NCBI GenBank assembly: GCA_028710485.1
Contig: JAQTTZ010000022.1
Coordinates: forward strand, 1-47,807
Source of the DNA: Bacteriovorax sp.
GTDB lineage: Bacteria > Bdellovibrionota > Bacteriovoracia > Bacteriovoracales > Bacteriovoracaceae
DNA length: 47,807 bases
Direction of reading: 5' to 3'
Of the stretch, positions 16,433 through 25,140 are shown one piece after another (the first letter of the stretch is position 1; each line of letters opens with the position of its first letter). The notes under the pieces are model-generated. The model was not told the DNA's origin and did no database searches. It saw only the letters and a list, made by a program, of their open reading frames with translations. The translations under genes were made by a program, and so were the position numbers.

Positions 16433-16523
16433 ATTTATCCTGTATTTTTTTGGCCCAGTTAAGAGCGTCATTAATAGACCTAATCGGCAATTCAAAAAAA
16501 ATCTTAAGTTGAGTGTTTTAGTT

Positions 16524-16550
16524 TTGCTGTTTAGGACCTAAAGACAGCAA
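16524..16550. promoter_or_regulatory. Imperfect palindrome upstream of conserved 468-residue gene
   Basis: TTGCTGT (16524-16530) pairs with ACAGCAA (16544-16550), and inside them TTTA/TAAA flank GGACC with one extra G. This 27-base imperfect palindrome could be an operator or a short hairpin. It lies about 70 bases before the ATG at 16622; an AT-rich TATATTAT -10 candidate follows at about 16579-16586. Confidence 0.35.
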
Positions 16551-16621
16551 TTCTAAGGTTTTCTTATGGCCGATCTCTCTATATTATAGGACTTATACAT
16601 TTTACTAGATGGAGCATCTTT

Positions 16622-18028
16622 ATGGGACTAGGGCAAAGACAGAAGGCCTTGGAAATAAATCTCAACCCTAATATCTACGGCACCTTTGCCGAGATAGGTG
16701 CTGGCCAAGAAGTGGCACGGCACTTTTTTAGAGCTGGTGGGGCGGCCGGAACAATTGCAAAAAGTATTTCTGCGTATGACATGACGATGAGTGATGCCGT
16801 GTATGGCAAAGAAGTTTCTGGACGCTATGTCTGTGAAGATCGTCTCAAAAAAATGCTTGATACAGAATATGATATTTTAATTACTCGTCTGACAGAAACT
16901 CGTCACAAAGACACAACCTTTTTTGCCTACGCTGATACTGTTTCTGCTAAGTCTTATAAAGGCACTGGGGAAAATCATGGATGGATTGGAATTAAATTCC
17001 AGCACACTCCCGGAGCTAAACCCTCTCAAGTTATTATTCATATGAGTATGCTTGATGCTGAAAATATTCAGCAGCAAGAGGCCATTGGTCTTTTGGGTGT
17101 CAATCTAGTCTATGCGGTTTATCACGATGTTTTGGATCGTGAAAATTTTGTTTCAGGTTTAATGGATGGACTGACTGTTTCACGCATGCAAATCGACATG
17201 ATACGTGTAACAGGTGCCGCCTTTAAAGGCGTCGATTCCAGATTATTATGTTTAGAGTTAGTTAAAATGAAATTATGTGAAGCCGTTATCTTTGATGTGG
17301 ATGGAGAAGTTCTCCAGGCATCTGATGTACTTTATAAAAAAAATGTGCTGGTAGCTCGTGGAGGGTATAGACCTCCTACTAATCTAAGTCTTGATATGTT
17401 GGAATGTGGTCTGCGGAAATTCAAAGATTCTCTTATGCCGGCAGAAAAAGATAATATTATTGTGATTCCTGAAATTAGTATGTCGTTGCTGCTTGATCGC
17501 GGAAAAGTGGACAACGAAGATTTTTTAGCTAGAGTAGATTTATTGTCTGCACTGGGACAAAAAGTTCTTATTTCTAATTCAGAAACTTATAGTGATTTGA
17601 ATATGTTTTTTACCAAATATGCCAAGAAGAATATTGCCTTTGTTATGGCCACTTACAATCTTGAAGAAATCCTCACACATTCAAAATATACAACATCGAG
17701 ATTTGGACTTCTTGGCTCGCTAGGAACTCTTTTAGAACCGCATACCAAATTATATATTTATCCCGCCTGTGACGACGAAACCCATGAACTTAAAAATATT
17801 GAGTCTATGAATGTAGCAGCTGACTTATCATATTTATTAATGTATTTGGTTGAAAATCATTATATAGAAAATATTACTGATTATAATCCAGATGTGGTTC
17901 AGATATGGTCGAGAAAAGTTTTAAAAATGATTCAAGATGGTGCCATTGGATGGGAAAAATTTGTACCTGCCTCTGTTGCAAAAACGGTTAAAACGAAATG
18001 TTTATTTGGAGCTAAGTGCGATTTATGA
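16622..18028 (+). CDS. Conserved protein of unknown function (468 residues)
   Basis: The N-terminus (LEINLNPNIYGTFAEIGAGQEVARHFFRAGGAAGTIAK, given here only in outline by positions 9-45) belongs to a widespread conserved family of about 470-480 residues. I recall members labelled as a TonB-dependent receptor or a nicotinate-nucleotide adenylyltransferase; neither label fits what is seen. There is no signal peptide, no barrel pattern and no HxGH nucleotidyltransferase motif. It has mixed alpha/beta composition with conserved blocks GAGQEVARHFF, AYDMTMSDAVYG and LVARGGYRPPTNLS. Likely cytoplasmic. Its stop overlaps the start of the downstream S1/P1 nuclease gene (ATGA), so the two are translationally coupled. 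Function unknown. Confidence 0.78.
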   Translation: MGLGQRQKALEINLNPNIYGTFAEIGAGQEVARHFFRAGGAAGTIAKSISAYDMTMSDAVYGKEVSGRYVCEDRLKKMLDTEYDILITRLTETRHKDTTFFAYADTVSAKSYKGTGENHGWIGIKFQHTPGAKPSQVIIHMSMLDAENIQQQEAIGLLGVNLVYAVYHDVLDRENFVSGLMDGLTVSRMQIDMIRVTGAAFKGVDSRLLCLELVKMKLCEAVIFDVDGEVLQASDVLYKKNVLVARGGYRPPTNLSLDMLECGLRKFKDSLMPAEKDNIIVIPEISMSLLLDRGKVDNEDFLARVDLLSALGQKVLISNSETYSDLNMFFTKYAKKNIAFVMATYNLEEILTHSKYTTSRFGLLGSLGTLLEPHTKLYIYPACDDETHELKNIESMNVAADLSYLLMYLVENHYIENITDYNPDVVQIWSRKVLKMIQDGAIGWEKFVPASVAKTVKTKCLFGAKCDL

Positions 18029-18858
18029 AAAAATTATTATTAATAACGTCTTTAATTATGAGCTTTTCACCTAGCGCTTTTTCTTGGGGAAAGACAGGTC
18101 ACCGCATTGTTGGTGAAATTGCTCAAAGAAATTTAGATTCAAATACTCTAAACGCGATCAAGGAACTTGCTGGTGAAGATGACCTTTCAAGGATTTCGAC
18201 ATGGCCAGATGAAATTAGATCTGATCCAAAAATGGGTTATACCTCTCCTTGGCACTACGTAAGTATTCCCAATGGAAAAACTTATTATGATCAAAAAAGA
18301 AATAAGGAAGGAGATCTCATTGAGGCCCTGTACCGCTTTGAAGACATACTTCGTGACACCAAAGAAACAAAAGAGCACAAGCTTGATGCTTTAAAATTCC
18401 TCGTTCATATGACAGGGGACTTGCACCAGCCACTACATGTGGGGCTTGCAGAAGACCGCGGAGGAAATTCGATTCGGGTAAAATGGTTTAAAACTGAAAC
18501 GAATCTACATACTGTTTGGGATGAAGAGCTGATTGATTTTGAAAAATTGTCATTCACTGAATATACAAATTATTTAAATCATTTTTCAAAAGAAGATAAA
18601 AAATCTTTAGAAAAAGGAAGTTTTATTGATTGGGCGAATGAATCGCAAGAATTACGGCCAAAAGTTTATGATTTTGGCGGATCTTCAGCAAGTGTAAGTC
18701 TTAGTTATGAATACAACTATAAAGTAAAACCTGTTATTGAATTGCGACTTAAGCAGGCAGGCTTAAGACTAGCTTATGTTCTTAAGAAAATATTTTCTCA
18801 AGAAAAACTGACGAAAGACGAAATTGATCTTAGAAAAAAAATAAAAGAAAATATCTAG
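18025..18858 (+). CDS. Exported S1/P1-type nuclease
   Basis: A zinc-dependent phospholipase C/P1-type nuclease that cuts single-stranded nucleic acid, probably periplasmic or secreted. The signal peptide ends SPSAFS, and the mature protein begins with Trp21, the residue whose backbone and amino group bind zinc in P1 nuclease. All other ligand positions are visible: His in WGKTGH, Asp in STWPDEI, His in PWHYVSI, His and Asp in HMTGD, His in HQPLHVG, and His and Asp in LHTVWDEEL. I use the ATG at 18025; a GTG at 18016 would disturb the signal peptide. It could feed on prey or environmental nucleic acid. It overlaps the stop of the previous gene by 4 bases. Confidence 0.92.
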   Translation: MKKLLLITSLIMSFSPSAFSWGKTGHRIVGEIAQRNLDSNTLNAIKELAGEDDLSRISTWPDEIRSDPKMGYTSPWHYVSIPNGKTYYDQKRNKEGDLIEALYRFEDILRDTKETKEHKLDALKFLVHMTGDLHQPLHVGLAEDRGGNSIRVKWFKTETNLHTVWDEELIDFEKLSFTEYTNYLNHFSKEDKKSLEKGSFIDWANESQELRPKVYDFGGSSASVSLSYEYNYKVKPVIELRLKQAGLRLAYVLKKIFSQEKLTKDEIDLRKKIKENI

Positions 18859-18871
18859 GATTAATCTGGTT

Positions 18872-19291
18872 ATGGCTTTAGACAAAAAAATTCAAAGAGA
18901 TGTTCTGATCATTGATGATGACAAAAATATTTGTGAAGTTTTGCGTGAGTATTGTCATAATATGGGATGTTTCAAAAACATTGTTTTTGCCAACGATGGT
19001 ATAATGGCAACTCAAAAACTACGTAATCAAAAATTTTCACTTATCCTGCTTGATATGAATATGCCTAAAAAATCGGGATACGATATTTTAAGCGAATTTG
19101 GTACAGATACACTCAATCAAAAAGAAAATATATTAGTTGTATCTGGAACGCTCGAAAAAGATTTGATTGCTAAGATATTAGCTCGTGGAGTAAAGACTTT
19201 TTTAGTAAAACCTTTTGATGAACCTACTTTTCAGGACAGGGTTCTTAAGATTTTGAATACCCCCTCCACTATTCCTTCTGCTAAACCTTGA
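18872..19291 (+). CDS. Stand-alone response-regulator receiver protein
   Basis: A 139-residue CheY-like receiver with no output domain. The acidic pocket is VLIIDDDKN (Asp15-Asp17), the phosphoacceptor is Asp61 in LLDMNMPKKSGYD, the switch Ser91 lies in VVSGTLEKD, and the conserved Lys113 in FLVKPFDEP. Partner kinase unknown; the kinase-like gene at 6660 is 12 kb away. It lies 13 bases after the nuclease gene. Confidence 0.92.
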   Translation: MALDKKIQRDVLIIDDDKNICEVLREYCHNMGCFKNIVFANDGIMATQKLRNQKFSLILLDMNMPKKSGYDILSEFGTDTLNQKENILVVSGTLEKDLIAKILARGVKTFLVKPFDEPTFQDRVLKILNTPSTIPSAKP

Positions 19292-19357
19292 CACTATTCA
19301 CTTAGACGCCATCTTTCTAATTAGTTATTAAAAACTAATGAGATAGGAGACGAATAG

Positions 19358-21730
19358 ATGAATAAATTTGATTCAATCACAGAAGGATCAATAGCCATTG
19401 CTCAAGGTGAGGCCTTAAAAAGAAAACATTCTGAAATTTTTCCAGAGCATTTAATTTATGGGTTAATTAATAACCCTCAAACTTATAGCAGCCGCGCTCT
19501 AAAAAAATACTCTAAAGACTTAACTAAATTAATGGATCTTCTTCCTACGCTGACTTCAAAAATGGAGATGGATCAATTAAAGGCCTCTTCCAAATTATCT
19601 GAGTGGCTAACCTATGCCTCATCTAATGCTATTCAAAATGGAAAGAATGAAATAGCTGAAACAGATCTTTTGAAATATCTCGCTCAAATAGTTCCGCAAT
19701 TTAAAATTGATTATAACGACCTCAATGCTGAAAATGCCGAAGGCGTTTTAGAGAAGCCTGACTTCTTGATTAACTTAAATGAACTGGCAGAAAGTGGAAA
19801 ACTTGATCCCGTCATCGGCAGGTCAAAAGAAATTAGAGCTGTGATGGAAATTTTAGGTAGAAGGGGCAAAAACAATCCAGTGTTAGTTGGTCCTGCCGGA
19901 GTTGGGAAGACGGCCATCGTTGAAGGGCTTGCCGACGCTATCGTCAAAGGAAAAGTACCTGAAGTGCTGGAAGGAAAAATTGTTTATTCACTTGATCTAG
20001 GCTCACTAATGGCCGGAACAAAATATCGAGGTGAGTTTGAAGAGCGCTTACAATCCCTTCTCAAATTTATCAAAGCTCAAAACGGACAGTCCATTTTGTT
20101 TATCGACGAACTTCACCAATTAGTCGGAGCTGGACGAACAGATGGCGCAATGGACGCAGCAAACCTTTTAAAGCCAGCTCTGGCCCGTGGAGATCTTCAC
20201 TGTATTGGTTCAACAACACCGGAAGAGTATCAAAAATACATTTTGAGTGATGCTGCTTTAGATAGAAGATTTAGGAACGTTCCGGTTGATGAGCCTAGTA
20301 AAGAAGATGCGATAGAAATATTAATGGGAATACGTGAAAAAATGGAGATCCATCATGGAATCAAAATATCTGACGATGCTATTTACAACGCTGTCTTCTT
20401 ATCTACTCAGTATATTACTGATAAAAATTTACCGGACAAAGCGATTGACCTTATTGATGAAGCCTCTTCAGCACTAAAATTATCTGCTGAAGCAATGCCG
20501 GCAAATCTAGTTGAACTAGAAGCAGAAATTCGGACTAAAAAAATCTTTGCCAAATCTCAGGCCAAGAATGCGGAGACAGAAAAAGATATCACTGAACTAG
20601 AAAATAAGTTTAAGGAAGAAAAAGAAAAATGGGATAAAAATGTTTTAGCTCTTAAGCAAGTTACAGAAATCAAGCATCAGCTTGAGCGCTATAAATTTGA
20701 ATTAGATCAGGCCCAAAGAAATCAAGATTACGAGACAGCTTCTAAACTTAAGTACTCAGTCATTCCGGAACTTGAACTTAGGCTGGAATCAGCACCTCAA
20801 GGTTGGGTATTATCGACGATGGATATCGCCAATATTATTTCTCGCCAAAAAGGAATTCCTGTTGAGAAGATTTTAAAATCTAAACAAGAAAAGATTTTAG
20901 GATTAGAGGCATTTTTACAAGGTAGAGTTTATGGACAAGTTGAACCTCTTCATGAAATTGCAGAAGTCTTAGTTACGGCCCACGCAGGCCTTTCAGATCC
21001 AACTCGTCCACTGGGATCATTTTTATTAAAGGGACCATCTGGAGTCGGGAAAACAGAAACGGCAAAGGCACTTTCTGAGTTTTTATTTGATTCAGAAGAT
21101 AATCTTATTCGCTTTGACCTCTCTGAGTTTTCAGAGAAGCATTCTATTTCAAAATTAATAGGAGCTCCGGCCGGTTATGTAGGTTATGAAGAAGGTGGGG
21201 TTTTAACAGAGGCGATTAGAAGAAAACCTTACGCTGTCATCTTGTTTGACGAAGTGGAGAAGGCCCACCATGATTTTTCTGATATCTTATTGCAGATCTT
21301 AGATGATGGGCGCTTAACAGATAATAAAGGGCGTACGATTGATTTTAGAAACACTATTATTATGATCACTACCAATTCTCAAAATCTAGAAGCTGATTTT
21401 AAACCTGAAGTCTTGGGTCGCCTAGATTCCATTCTCAACTATAAACCTCTTGATCAATCTATTATGAAAAATTTAATCAATAGACAGGTTTCTATGCTCA
21501 ATCAAAGATTAGAAGGAAAAAACCTTCATATCGTGCTGGATGAGCTAGTTTATAATGAAATCGCAAAGCGTGGATATGATCCACGCTTTGGTGCAAGACC
21601 TCTTCAGTCAGTTTTTGGGCAATTTATTACGAGACCTCTATCGAGAAAATTACTGGCCGGAGAACTTCAATCAGGAGAATTGCACGCTCAGTGGACCGAA
21701 GATCCAAACAATCATATAATATTCCAATAA
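19358..21730 (+). CDS. ClpB-like AAA+ disaggregase (compact form)
   Basis: A 790-residue double-ring Hsp100 chaperone. An N-domain (about 1-130) is followed by NBD1 (Walker A GPAGVGKT 178-185, Walker B ILFIDE 246-251, pore loop GTKYRGEFEER), a coiled-coil middle domain (about 385-478, ClpB-type) and NBD2 (Walker A GPSGVGKT 559-566, pore loop GAPAGYVGYEEGG, Walker B VILFDE). No ClpP-docking IGF/IGL loop is seen, arguing against ClpA/ClpC. Compared with E. coli ClpB (857) about 20 residues are missing between IIMITTNSQ and FKPEVLGRLD in NBD2, and the N-domain is shortened. It may be a second, specialised ClpB. A strong ribosome site (TAGGAGA) and a small inverted repeat ATTAGT-N8-ACTAAT (19320-19339) precede it. 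Confidence 0.88.
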   Translation: MNKFDSITEGSIAIAQGEALKRKHSEIFPEHLIYGLINNPQTYSSRALKKYSKDLTKLMDLLPTLTSKMEMDQLKASSKLSEWLTYASSNAIQNGKNEIAETDLLKYLAQIVPQFKIDYNDLNAENAEGVLEKPDFLINLNELAESGKLDPVIGRSKEIRAVMEILGRRGKNNPVLVGPAGVGKTAIVEGLADAIVKGKVPEVLEGKIVYSLDLGSLMAGTKYRGEFEERLQSLLKFIKAQNGQSILFIDELHQLVGAGRTDGAMDAANLLKPALARGDLHCIGSTTPEEYQKYILSDAALDRRFRNVPVDEPSKEDAIEILMGIREKMEIHHGIKISDDAIYNAVFLSTQYITDKNLPDKAIDLIDEASSALKLSAEAMPANLVELEAEIRTKKIFAKSQAKNAETEKDITELENKFKEEKEKWDKNVLALKQVTEIKHQLERYKFELDQAQRNQDYETASKLKYSVIPELELRLESAPQGWVLSTMDIANIISRQKGIPVEKILKSKQEKILGLEAFLQGRVYGQVEPLHEIAEVLVTAHAGLSDPTRPLGSFLLKGPSGVGKTETAKALSEFLFDSEDNLIRFDLSEFSEKHSISKLIGAPAGYVGYEEGGVLTEAIRRKPYAVILFDEVEKAHHDFSDILLQILDDGRLTDNKGRTIDFRNTIIMITTNSQNLEADFKPEVLGRLDSILNYKPLDQSIMKNLINRQVSMLNQRLEGKNLHIVLDELVYNEIAKRGYDPRFGARPLQSVFGQFITRPLSRKLLAGELQSGELHAQWTEDPNNHIIFQ

Positions 21731-21742
21731 GATTTCCTCAAC

Positions 21743-21777
21743 ATAAGCAGGAGTGACTTGTGGTCACTCCTACTTAT
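21743..21777. terminator. 15-bp hairpin after the ClpB-like gene
   Basis: ATAAGCAGGAGTGAC (21743-21757) pairs with GTCACTCCTACTTAT (21763-21777) with a single C/A mismatch and a five-base loop. There is no T-run after either arm, so it is an imperfect terminator; it may protect the 3' end or serve a factor-dependent stop. Confidence 0.5.
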
Positions 21778-21817
21778 GCTAAAATAAAAACATCTTTGAT
21801 TTACTAAGGTGGTTTTT

Positions 21818-22165
21818 ATGTCAGAAACAATAAGATTAATGCCAAATGAATACTTAATGCGTGAAGGTGAAGAAAGCACTGAAATGTATTATCTCCAATC
21901 CGGAACCCTTGCTGTTTTTAAAAGAAAAGGGGATCTTGAGCACCAAATCGGAACAATTATTGCTGGAGAGTTAGTTGGAGAAATGTCTTTTTTGGATAAA
22001 AATCCTCGTTCCGCTTCGGTGAAAGCAATGTCTGATAGTGTTTTAGTGGTTGTTCCGTTAGAAAAATTAGAACATGCCCTCTCTACAATGCCCAAATGGT
22101 TTGGTGCTCTATTACACACGCTTACAGATCGCTTAAGAAAAGCAAATGCCAGGATTCGAATTTAG
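21818..22165 (+). CDS. Single-domain cyclic-nucleotide-binding protein
   Basis: A 115-residue CAP-family effector domain with no DNA-binding helix-turn-helix. The beta-roll and phosphate-binding cassette are visible as GELVGEMSFLDKNPRSASV (about 50-68), where Glu and Arg-Ser contact cyclic nucleotide in family members. It ends after the C-helix. The ATG at 21818 follows a good ribosome site (AGGTGG); a GTG at 21809 would overlap that site. It could sense cAMP or a related nucleotide and act on a partner protein. The gene converges with the leucine-rich-repeat gene, 13 bases away. Confidence 0.88.
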   Translation: MSETIRLMPNEYLMREGEESTEMYYLQSGTLAVFKRKGDLEHQIGTIIAGELVGEMSFLDKNPRSASVKAMSDSVLVVVPLEKLEHALSTMPKWFGALLHTLTDRLRKANARIRI

Positions 22166-22178
22166 CCGTTCTAGTCTT

Positions 22179-22775
22179 TTAATATTCTGGAGTAGTGTTG
22201 GTTAAATTAATTTTAAATTCGCGTTCAATTTTATTTTTTTCTTCATTAGAAAATAGATTATTTTCTAATGAAAGATGAGACAAAGAATTCATATCTTTTA
22301 AGAAAACTGGAATGGTATGTAGTTTATTCGAATCAAAATTAAGTCTTTGCAAATTTTCTAAAAGATGAAAATTGGCAGGAATTGAATCGAGCAAATTATG
22401 GCTTAAGTCTAGAGTCATGATTTCAGAAAAAAACGGCAAGGCCTTTTCTATGGATGTTAAATAATTTCTTCCTAAGATTAAAGTTTTCAATTTTGTTTTT
22501 TGGGTGAGGTGAGGCAGCTCGCTCAAGCGATTATTTTTTAGACTGAGATAAGTTAGATTTGGAAGTTCAAATAATTCCTTAGGTATTGAAGAAATTTTGG
22601 TAGAAACTAGCGAGAGGCATACCAGGTTTTTAAGAATAGTTATATCTTCCGGGAAATAAGTAAAATTTCCTCCAATGATTTCAAGATCTGTAATATCCCA
22701 CCTATTCAAAATTTCGATGGGAAATTGAGTTTCGTTCGCGTTTAGCTTTAAAGCTACTTTTTTTTCAAACCACAT
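22179..22775 (-). CDS. Leucine-rich-repeat protein
   Basis: A 198-residue cytoplasmic protein. From about residue 45 it carries six or seven leucine-rich repeats of about 22-23 residues with the consensus LxxLxLxxNxLxxIP, for example LTYLSLKNNRLSELP, IMTLDLSHNLLDSIP, LQRLNFDSNKLHTIP and LSHLSLENN. These form a curved binding surface for a partner. No catalytic domain is attached. It is the last gene of the pgsA-serB-panD run, starting 3 bases after the panD stop. Confidence 0.88.
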   Translation of the reverse strand: MWFEKKVALKLNANETQFPIEILNRWDITDLEIIGGNFTYFPEDITILKNLVCLSLVSTKISSIPKELFELPNLTYLSLKNNRLSELPHLTQKTKLKTLILGRNYLTSIEKALPFFSEIMTLDLSHNLLDSIPANFHLLENLQRLNFDSNKLHTIPVFLKDMNSLSHLSLENNLFSNEEKNKIEREFKINLTNTTPEY

Positions 22776-22778
22776 TAA

Positions 22779-23123
22779 TTATAAATCCTGAATATACTTA
22801 TTATGTGCGTCCACTAAAATGCATTTGGGTTGAATTTGTCTGTCACTAAAAGCGTAACTAAAAATAATTACTTCATCACCTTTTTTTATAAGATGAGCTG
22901 CGGCTCCATTCATACAAATCATTCCACTGTCTCTCGCGCCGGCGATGACATATGTTTCCAGACGGTTTCCGGTGGTATTACTAACTACAATTACTTTTTG
23001 TCCGGGCCAGAGATCAATTCGCTCTAGTAGGTCCTGATCAATAGTAATACTGCCGATATAAGCTATATCGGCTTCTGTGATAGTGGCCTTATGTATTTTA
23101 CTTTGTAGTACTTCTCTTAACAT
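22779..23123 (-). CDS. panD: Aspartate 1-decarboxylase
   Basis: Makes beta-alanine from aspartate for pantothenate and CoA. It is synthesised as a proenzyme that cuts itself at Gly24-Ser25 (visible as AYIGSITID), leaving a pyruvoyl group on Ser25. At 114 residues it is standard length, with the expected IAGARDSGMICMNGAAAHL block. Its ribosome site (AAGGA) is the last copy of a three-copy 10-bp tandem repeat between serB and panD. Confidence 0.96.
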   Translation of the reverse strand: MLREVLQSKIHKATITEADIAYIGSITIDQDLLERIDLWPGQKVIVVSNTTGNRLETYVIAGARDSGMICMNGAAAHLIKKGDEVIIFSYAFSDRQIQPKCILVDAHNKYIQDL

Positions 23124-23152
23124 TGTTAATCCTTGTTAATCCTTGTTAATCC
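23123..23152 (-). repeat. Three tandem 10-bp units containing the panD ribosome site
   Basis: TTGTTAATCC occurs three times head to tail (23123-23132, 23133-23142, 23143-23152). On the coding strand each unit is GGATTAACAA, and junctions create AAGGA three times; the unit nearest panD overlaps its start codon. Two of the AAGGA copies are extra. Confidence 0.85.
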
Positions 23153-24352
23153 TTAATGATTTGCGGGCCCTGGAATTCCGAGGAAATAAAGAATAGAAGT
23201 CATCGGCCCATGGCTTAAGTGCTGTTGAGCTTCTTTTTTTACGACATCTTTAGCATGGAAGGCAATTCCTAAACCTGCAGTTGCAAGCATGGGAAGATCG
23301 TTGGCCCCATCGCCAATGGCCACGACTTGTTCTAATGAAATATTTTCTTGTTGAGCAATTAGTTTAACTAAAATAGCTTTTTGGTTGGCATTGACGATTG
23401 TACCTGTCACATGTCCAGTAAGTTTTCCATCTTGAATTTCTAATTCATTGGCAAAAGAATAATCAAGGCCTAGTTTTATTTTAAGCGCGTCAGCAAAAAA
23501 GGTGAATCCTCCTGAGATCAAAGCGACTTTATAGCCCAAGGACTTAATCGTTTTAATAAATTCTTCTACCCCGGGGGTAAGGGGAAGCTTTTCTAATACA
23601 TCCTGCATGCGAGCTGTATCGAGTCCTTTTAATTTAGAAACTCGTAAGCGCAAAGATTCATCAAAATCAATTTCACCATTCATCGCTCGGTGAGTGATTT
23701 TTCGAACTTCTTCTCCCACACCGCAAAGATCGGCCAATTCATCGATAACTTCAGTTTGGATCAGTGTAGAGTCCATATCAAAAACGATTAAACGTTTATT
23801 GCGTCTGAAGACATTGTCTTTTAAAAAGGCAACATCAATTCTATGCCTGGTAGATACTTGCATTAAATGTTCTTTTAATTTTTTAGTCTCTAAGTTTTTG
23901 GGTATGGAAGTATAAACTTCCATAGATGAGAACTCTCTAGGAGAAACTTTATCAATGCGTTCAATATTTATTTTAAAATTGGCCAGGATTTGGGCAAGGT
24001 CTGCAACAAAGCTTGCTGTCACTTTAGTTGGAGAGACACATGTGACAATAAATTTTTCTCCATCCATTTCTGGAGTATTGATATTTTGTTCAACAACTTT
24101 ATAACTTAGAGTTAACCCCATCAAGTTGGCCTCAAATAAAAGGTCTTTTAACACATTTCCGTTTGAGCATTTTTCATCAGAGTTTAGGCCTAAAACAAAA
24201 CTTAGAGAAAGAAGTCCGTGAGTGACGGCTTGACCCATGTCAAGAACATCGACATTGTATTCACTGATGATTTTCATTAGGCGTGCCGTGATTCCTGGAC
24301 AGTCCGGACCAGAAACCGTTACTAGTATTATTTTTCCATTTAAGCTCTTCAC
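23153..24352 (-). CDS. serB: Phosphoserine phosphatase with ACT domains
   Basis: Last step of serine synthesis, hydrolysing phosphoserine. Two N-terminal ACT-like domains (about 5-90, IILVTVSGPDCPGITARL; and 100-175, FIVTCVSPTKVTASF) may bind amino acid. A HAD phosphatase follows: nucleophile Asp192 and Asp194 in FDMDSTLIQTEVIDELA, motif II ISGGFTFF, the lysine in NANQKAILV, and motif IV GDGANDLPML. Length 399, as in the ACT-bearing subgroup. It follows pgsA by 2 bases. Confidence 0.96.
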   Translation of the reverse strand: MKSLNGKIILVTVSGPDCPGITARLMKIISEYNVDVLDMGQAVTHGLLSLSFVLGLNSDEKCSNGNVLKDLLFEANLMGLTLSYKVVEQNINTPEMDGEKFIVTCVSPTKVTASFVADLAQILANFKINIERIDKVSPREFSSMEVYTSIPKNLETKKLKEHLMQVSTRHRIDVAFLKDNVFRRNKRLIVFDMDSTLIQTEVIDELADLCGVGEEVRKITHRAMNGEIDFDESLRLRVSKLKGLDTARMQDVLEKLPLTPGVEEFIKTIKSLGYKVALISGGFTFFADALKIKLGLDYSFANELEIQDGKLTGHVTGTIVNANQKAILVKLIAQQENISLEQVVAIGDGANDLPMLATAGLGIAFHAKDVVKKEAQQHLSHGPMTSILYFLGIPGPANH

Positions 24353-24354
24353 TT

Positions 24355-25041
24355 TTAATTCCTTTCTTGCTTTTTGGCTTGTTTTTTAGCTTCGCGTTTT
24401 TTTTGCTTATTCTCTTTTCTTAGTTTTTGTATCTTCCTTATTAATCCTAGCGAATATTCCAGCGCCGAATAGATAGAAAATATAGAGGCTAAATAAATGG
24501 CAATTGTTCCGTAGAGCGGCAAGTCCAATCCCCAAGGTCTATCATTGGCCATTAGAAGTGGAACACCAACCATCTGGGTAGCTGTTTTCCATTTACCCAA
24601 AGTTCCGACCGGAACACTTAAACCTTTTTCCATGGCAAGCAAACGAAGGGCGGTAATATACATTTCACGCAATACTAAAATTAAAACGATGAGGACGTGC
24701 ACCCGGCCTAGGGCCAGGAGCATGATAAGGGAAGAGATGACTAAAAATTTATCTGCAATTGGATCGAGAAAAGATCCGAAAACAGTAACTAAATTTTTTT
24801 TTCTGGCGATATAACCATCAAAGAAATCTGTAATTGATGCTCCGACAAAAGTCCAGGCAGCAATATAGTTGAGTAATTTAATATGAGAGATAACCCAAGG
24901 ATGAGTTGAAAGATTAAAATATAAAGAAAGCAAAATGATCGGTATTAGAATAATCCGAAACATCGTCAATCTATTGGGAAGATTATCAATATCCCACTCA
25001 TTAGGACGATGGCCGTGAGGAGGACTGTGATCGTGATCCAT
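24355..25041 (-). CDS. pgsA: Phosphatidylglycerophosphate synthase
   Basis: Transfers phosphatidyl from CDP-diacylglycerol to glycerol-3-phosphate, the committed step to phosphatidylglycerol and cardiolipin, in the inner membrane. The CDP-alcohol phosphotransferase signature D-x2-D-G-x2-A-R-x8-G-x3-D-x3-D is visible as DFFDGYIARKK followed by GSFLDPIADK. Several hydrophobic spans match the family. Unusual ends: an N-terminal extension of about 19 residues rich in His (MDHDHSPPHGHRPNEWD) and a very basic C-terminal tail (KKREAKKQAKKQERN). The ribosome site AAGGA (25047-25051) fixes the start, so the extension is real. First gene of pgsA-serB-panD-LRR. Confidence 0.93.
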   Translation of the reverse strand: MDHDHSPPHGHRPNEWDIDNLPNRLTMFRIILIPIILLSLYFNLSTHPWVISHIKLLNYIAAWTFVGASITDFFDGYIARKKNLVTVFGSFLDPIADKFLVISSLIMLLALGRVHVLIVLILVLREMYITALRLLAMEKGLSVPVGTLGKWKTATQMVGVPLLMANDRPWGLDLPLYGTIAIYLASIFSIYSALEYSLGLIRKIQKLRKENKQKKREAKKQAKKQERN

Positions 25042-25056
25042 TTTTTTCCTTCTTAT

Positions 25057-25062
25057 ATTATA
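25057..25062 (-). promoter_or_regulatory. Candidate -10 element of the pgsA operon
   Basis: A perfect TATAAT on the minus strand, 15 bases before the pgsA start codon; no convincing -35 hexamer at 16-18 bases. The 99-base region between divergent pgsA and the PilZ gene is AT-rich. Confidence 0.3.
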
Positions 25063-25140
25063 TTCAACTTTATTTTAACCTAAGAGTACAAAGCTTACAA
25101 AATAATTGCCAGAAAAAGAGAAATATTAAGGAGAGAAAAA

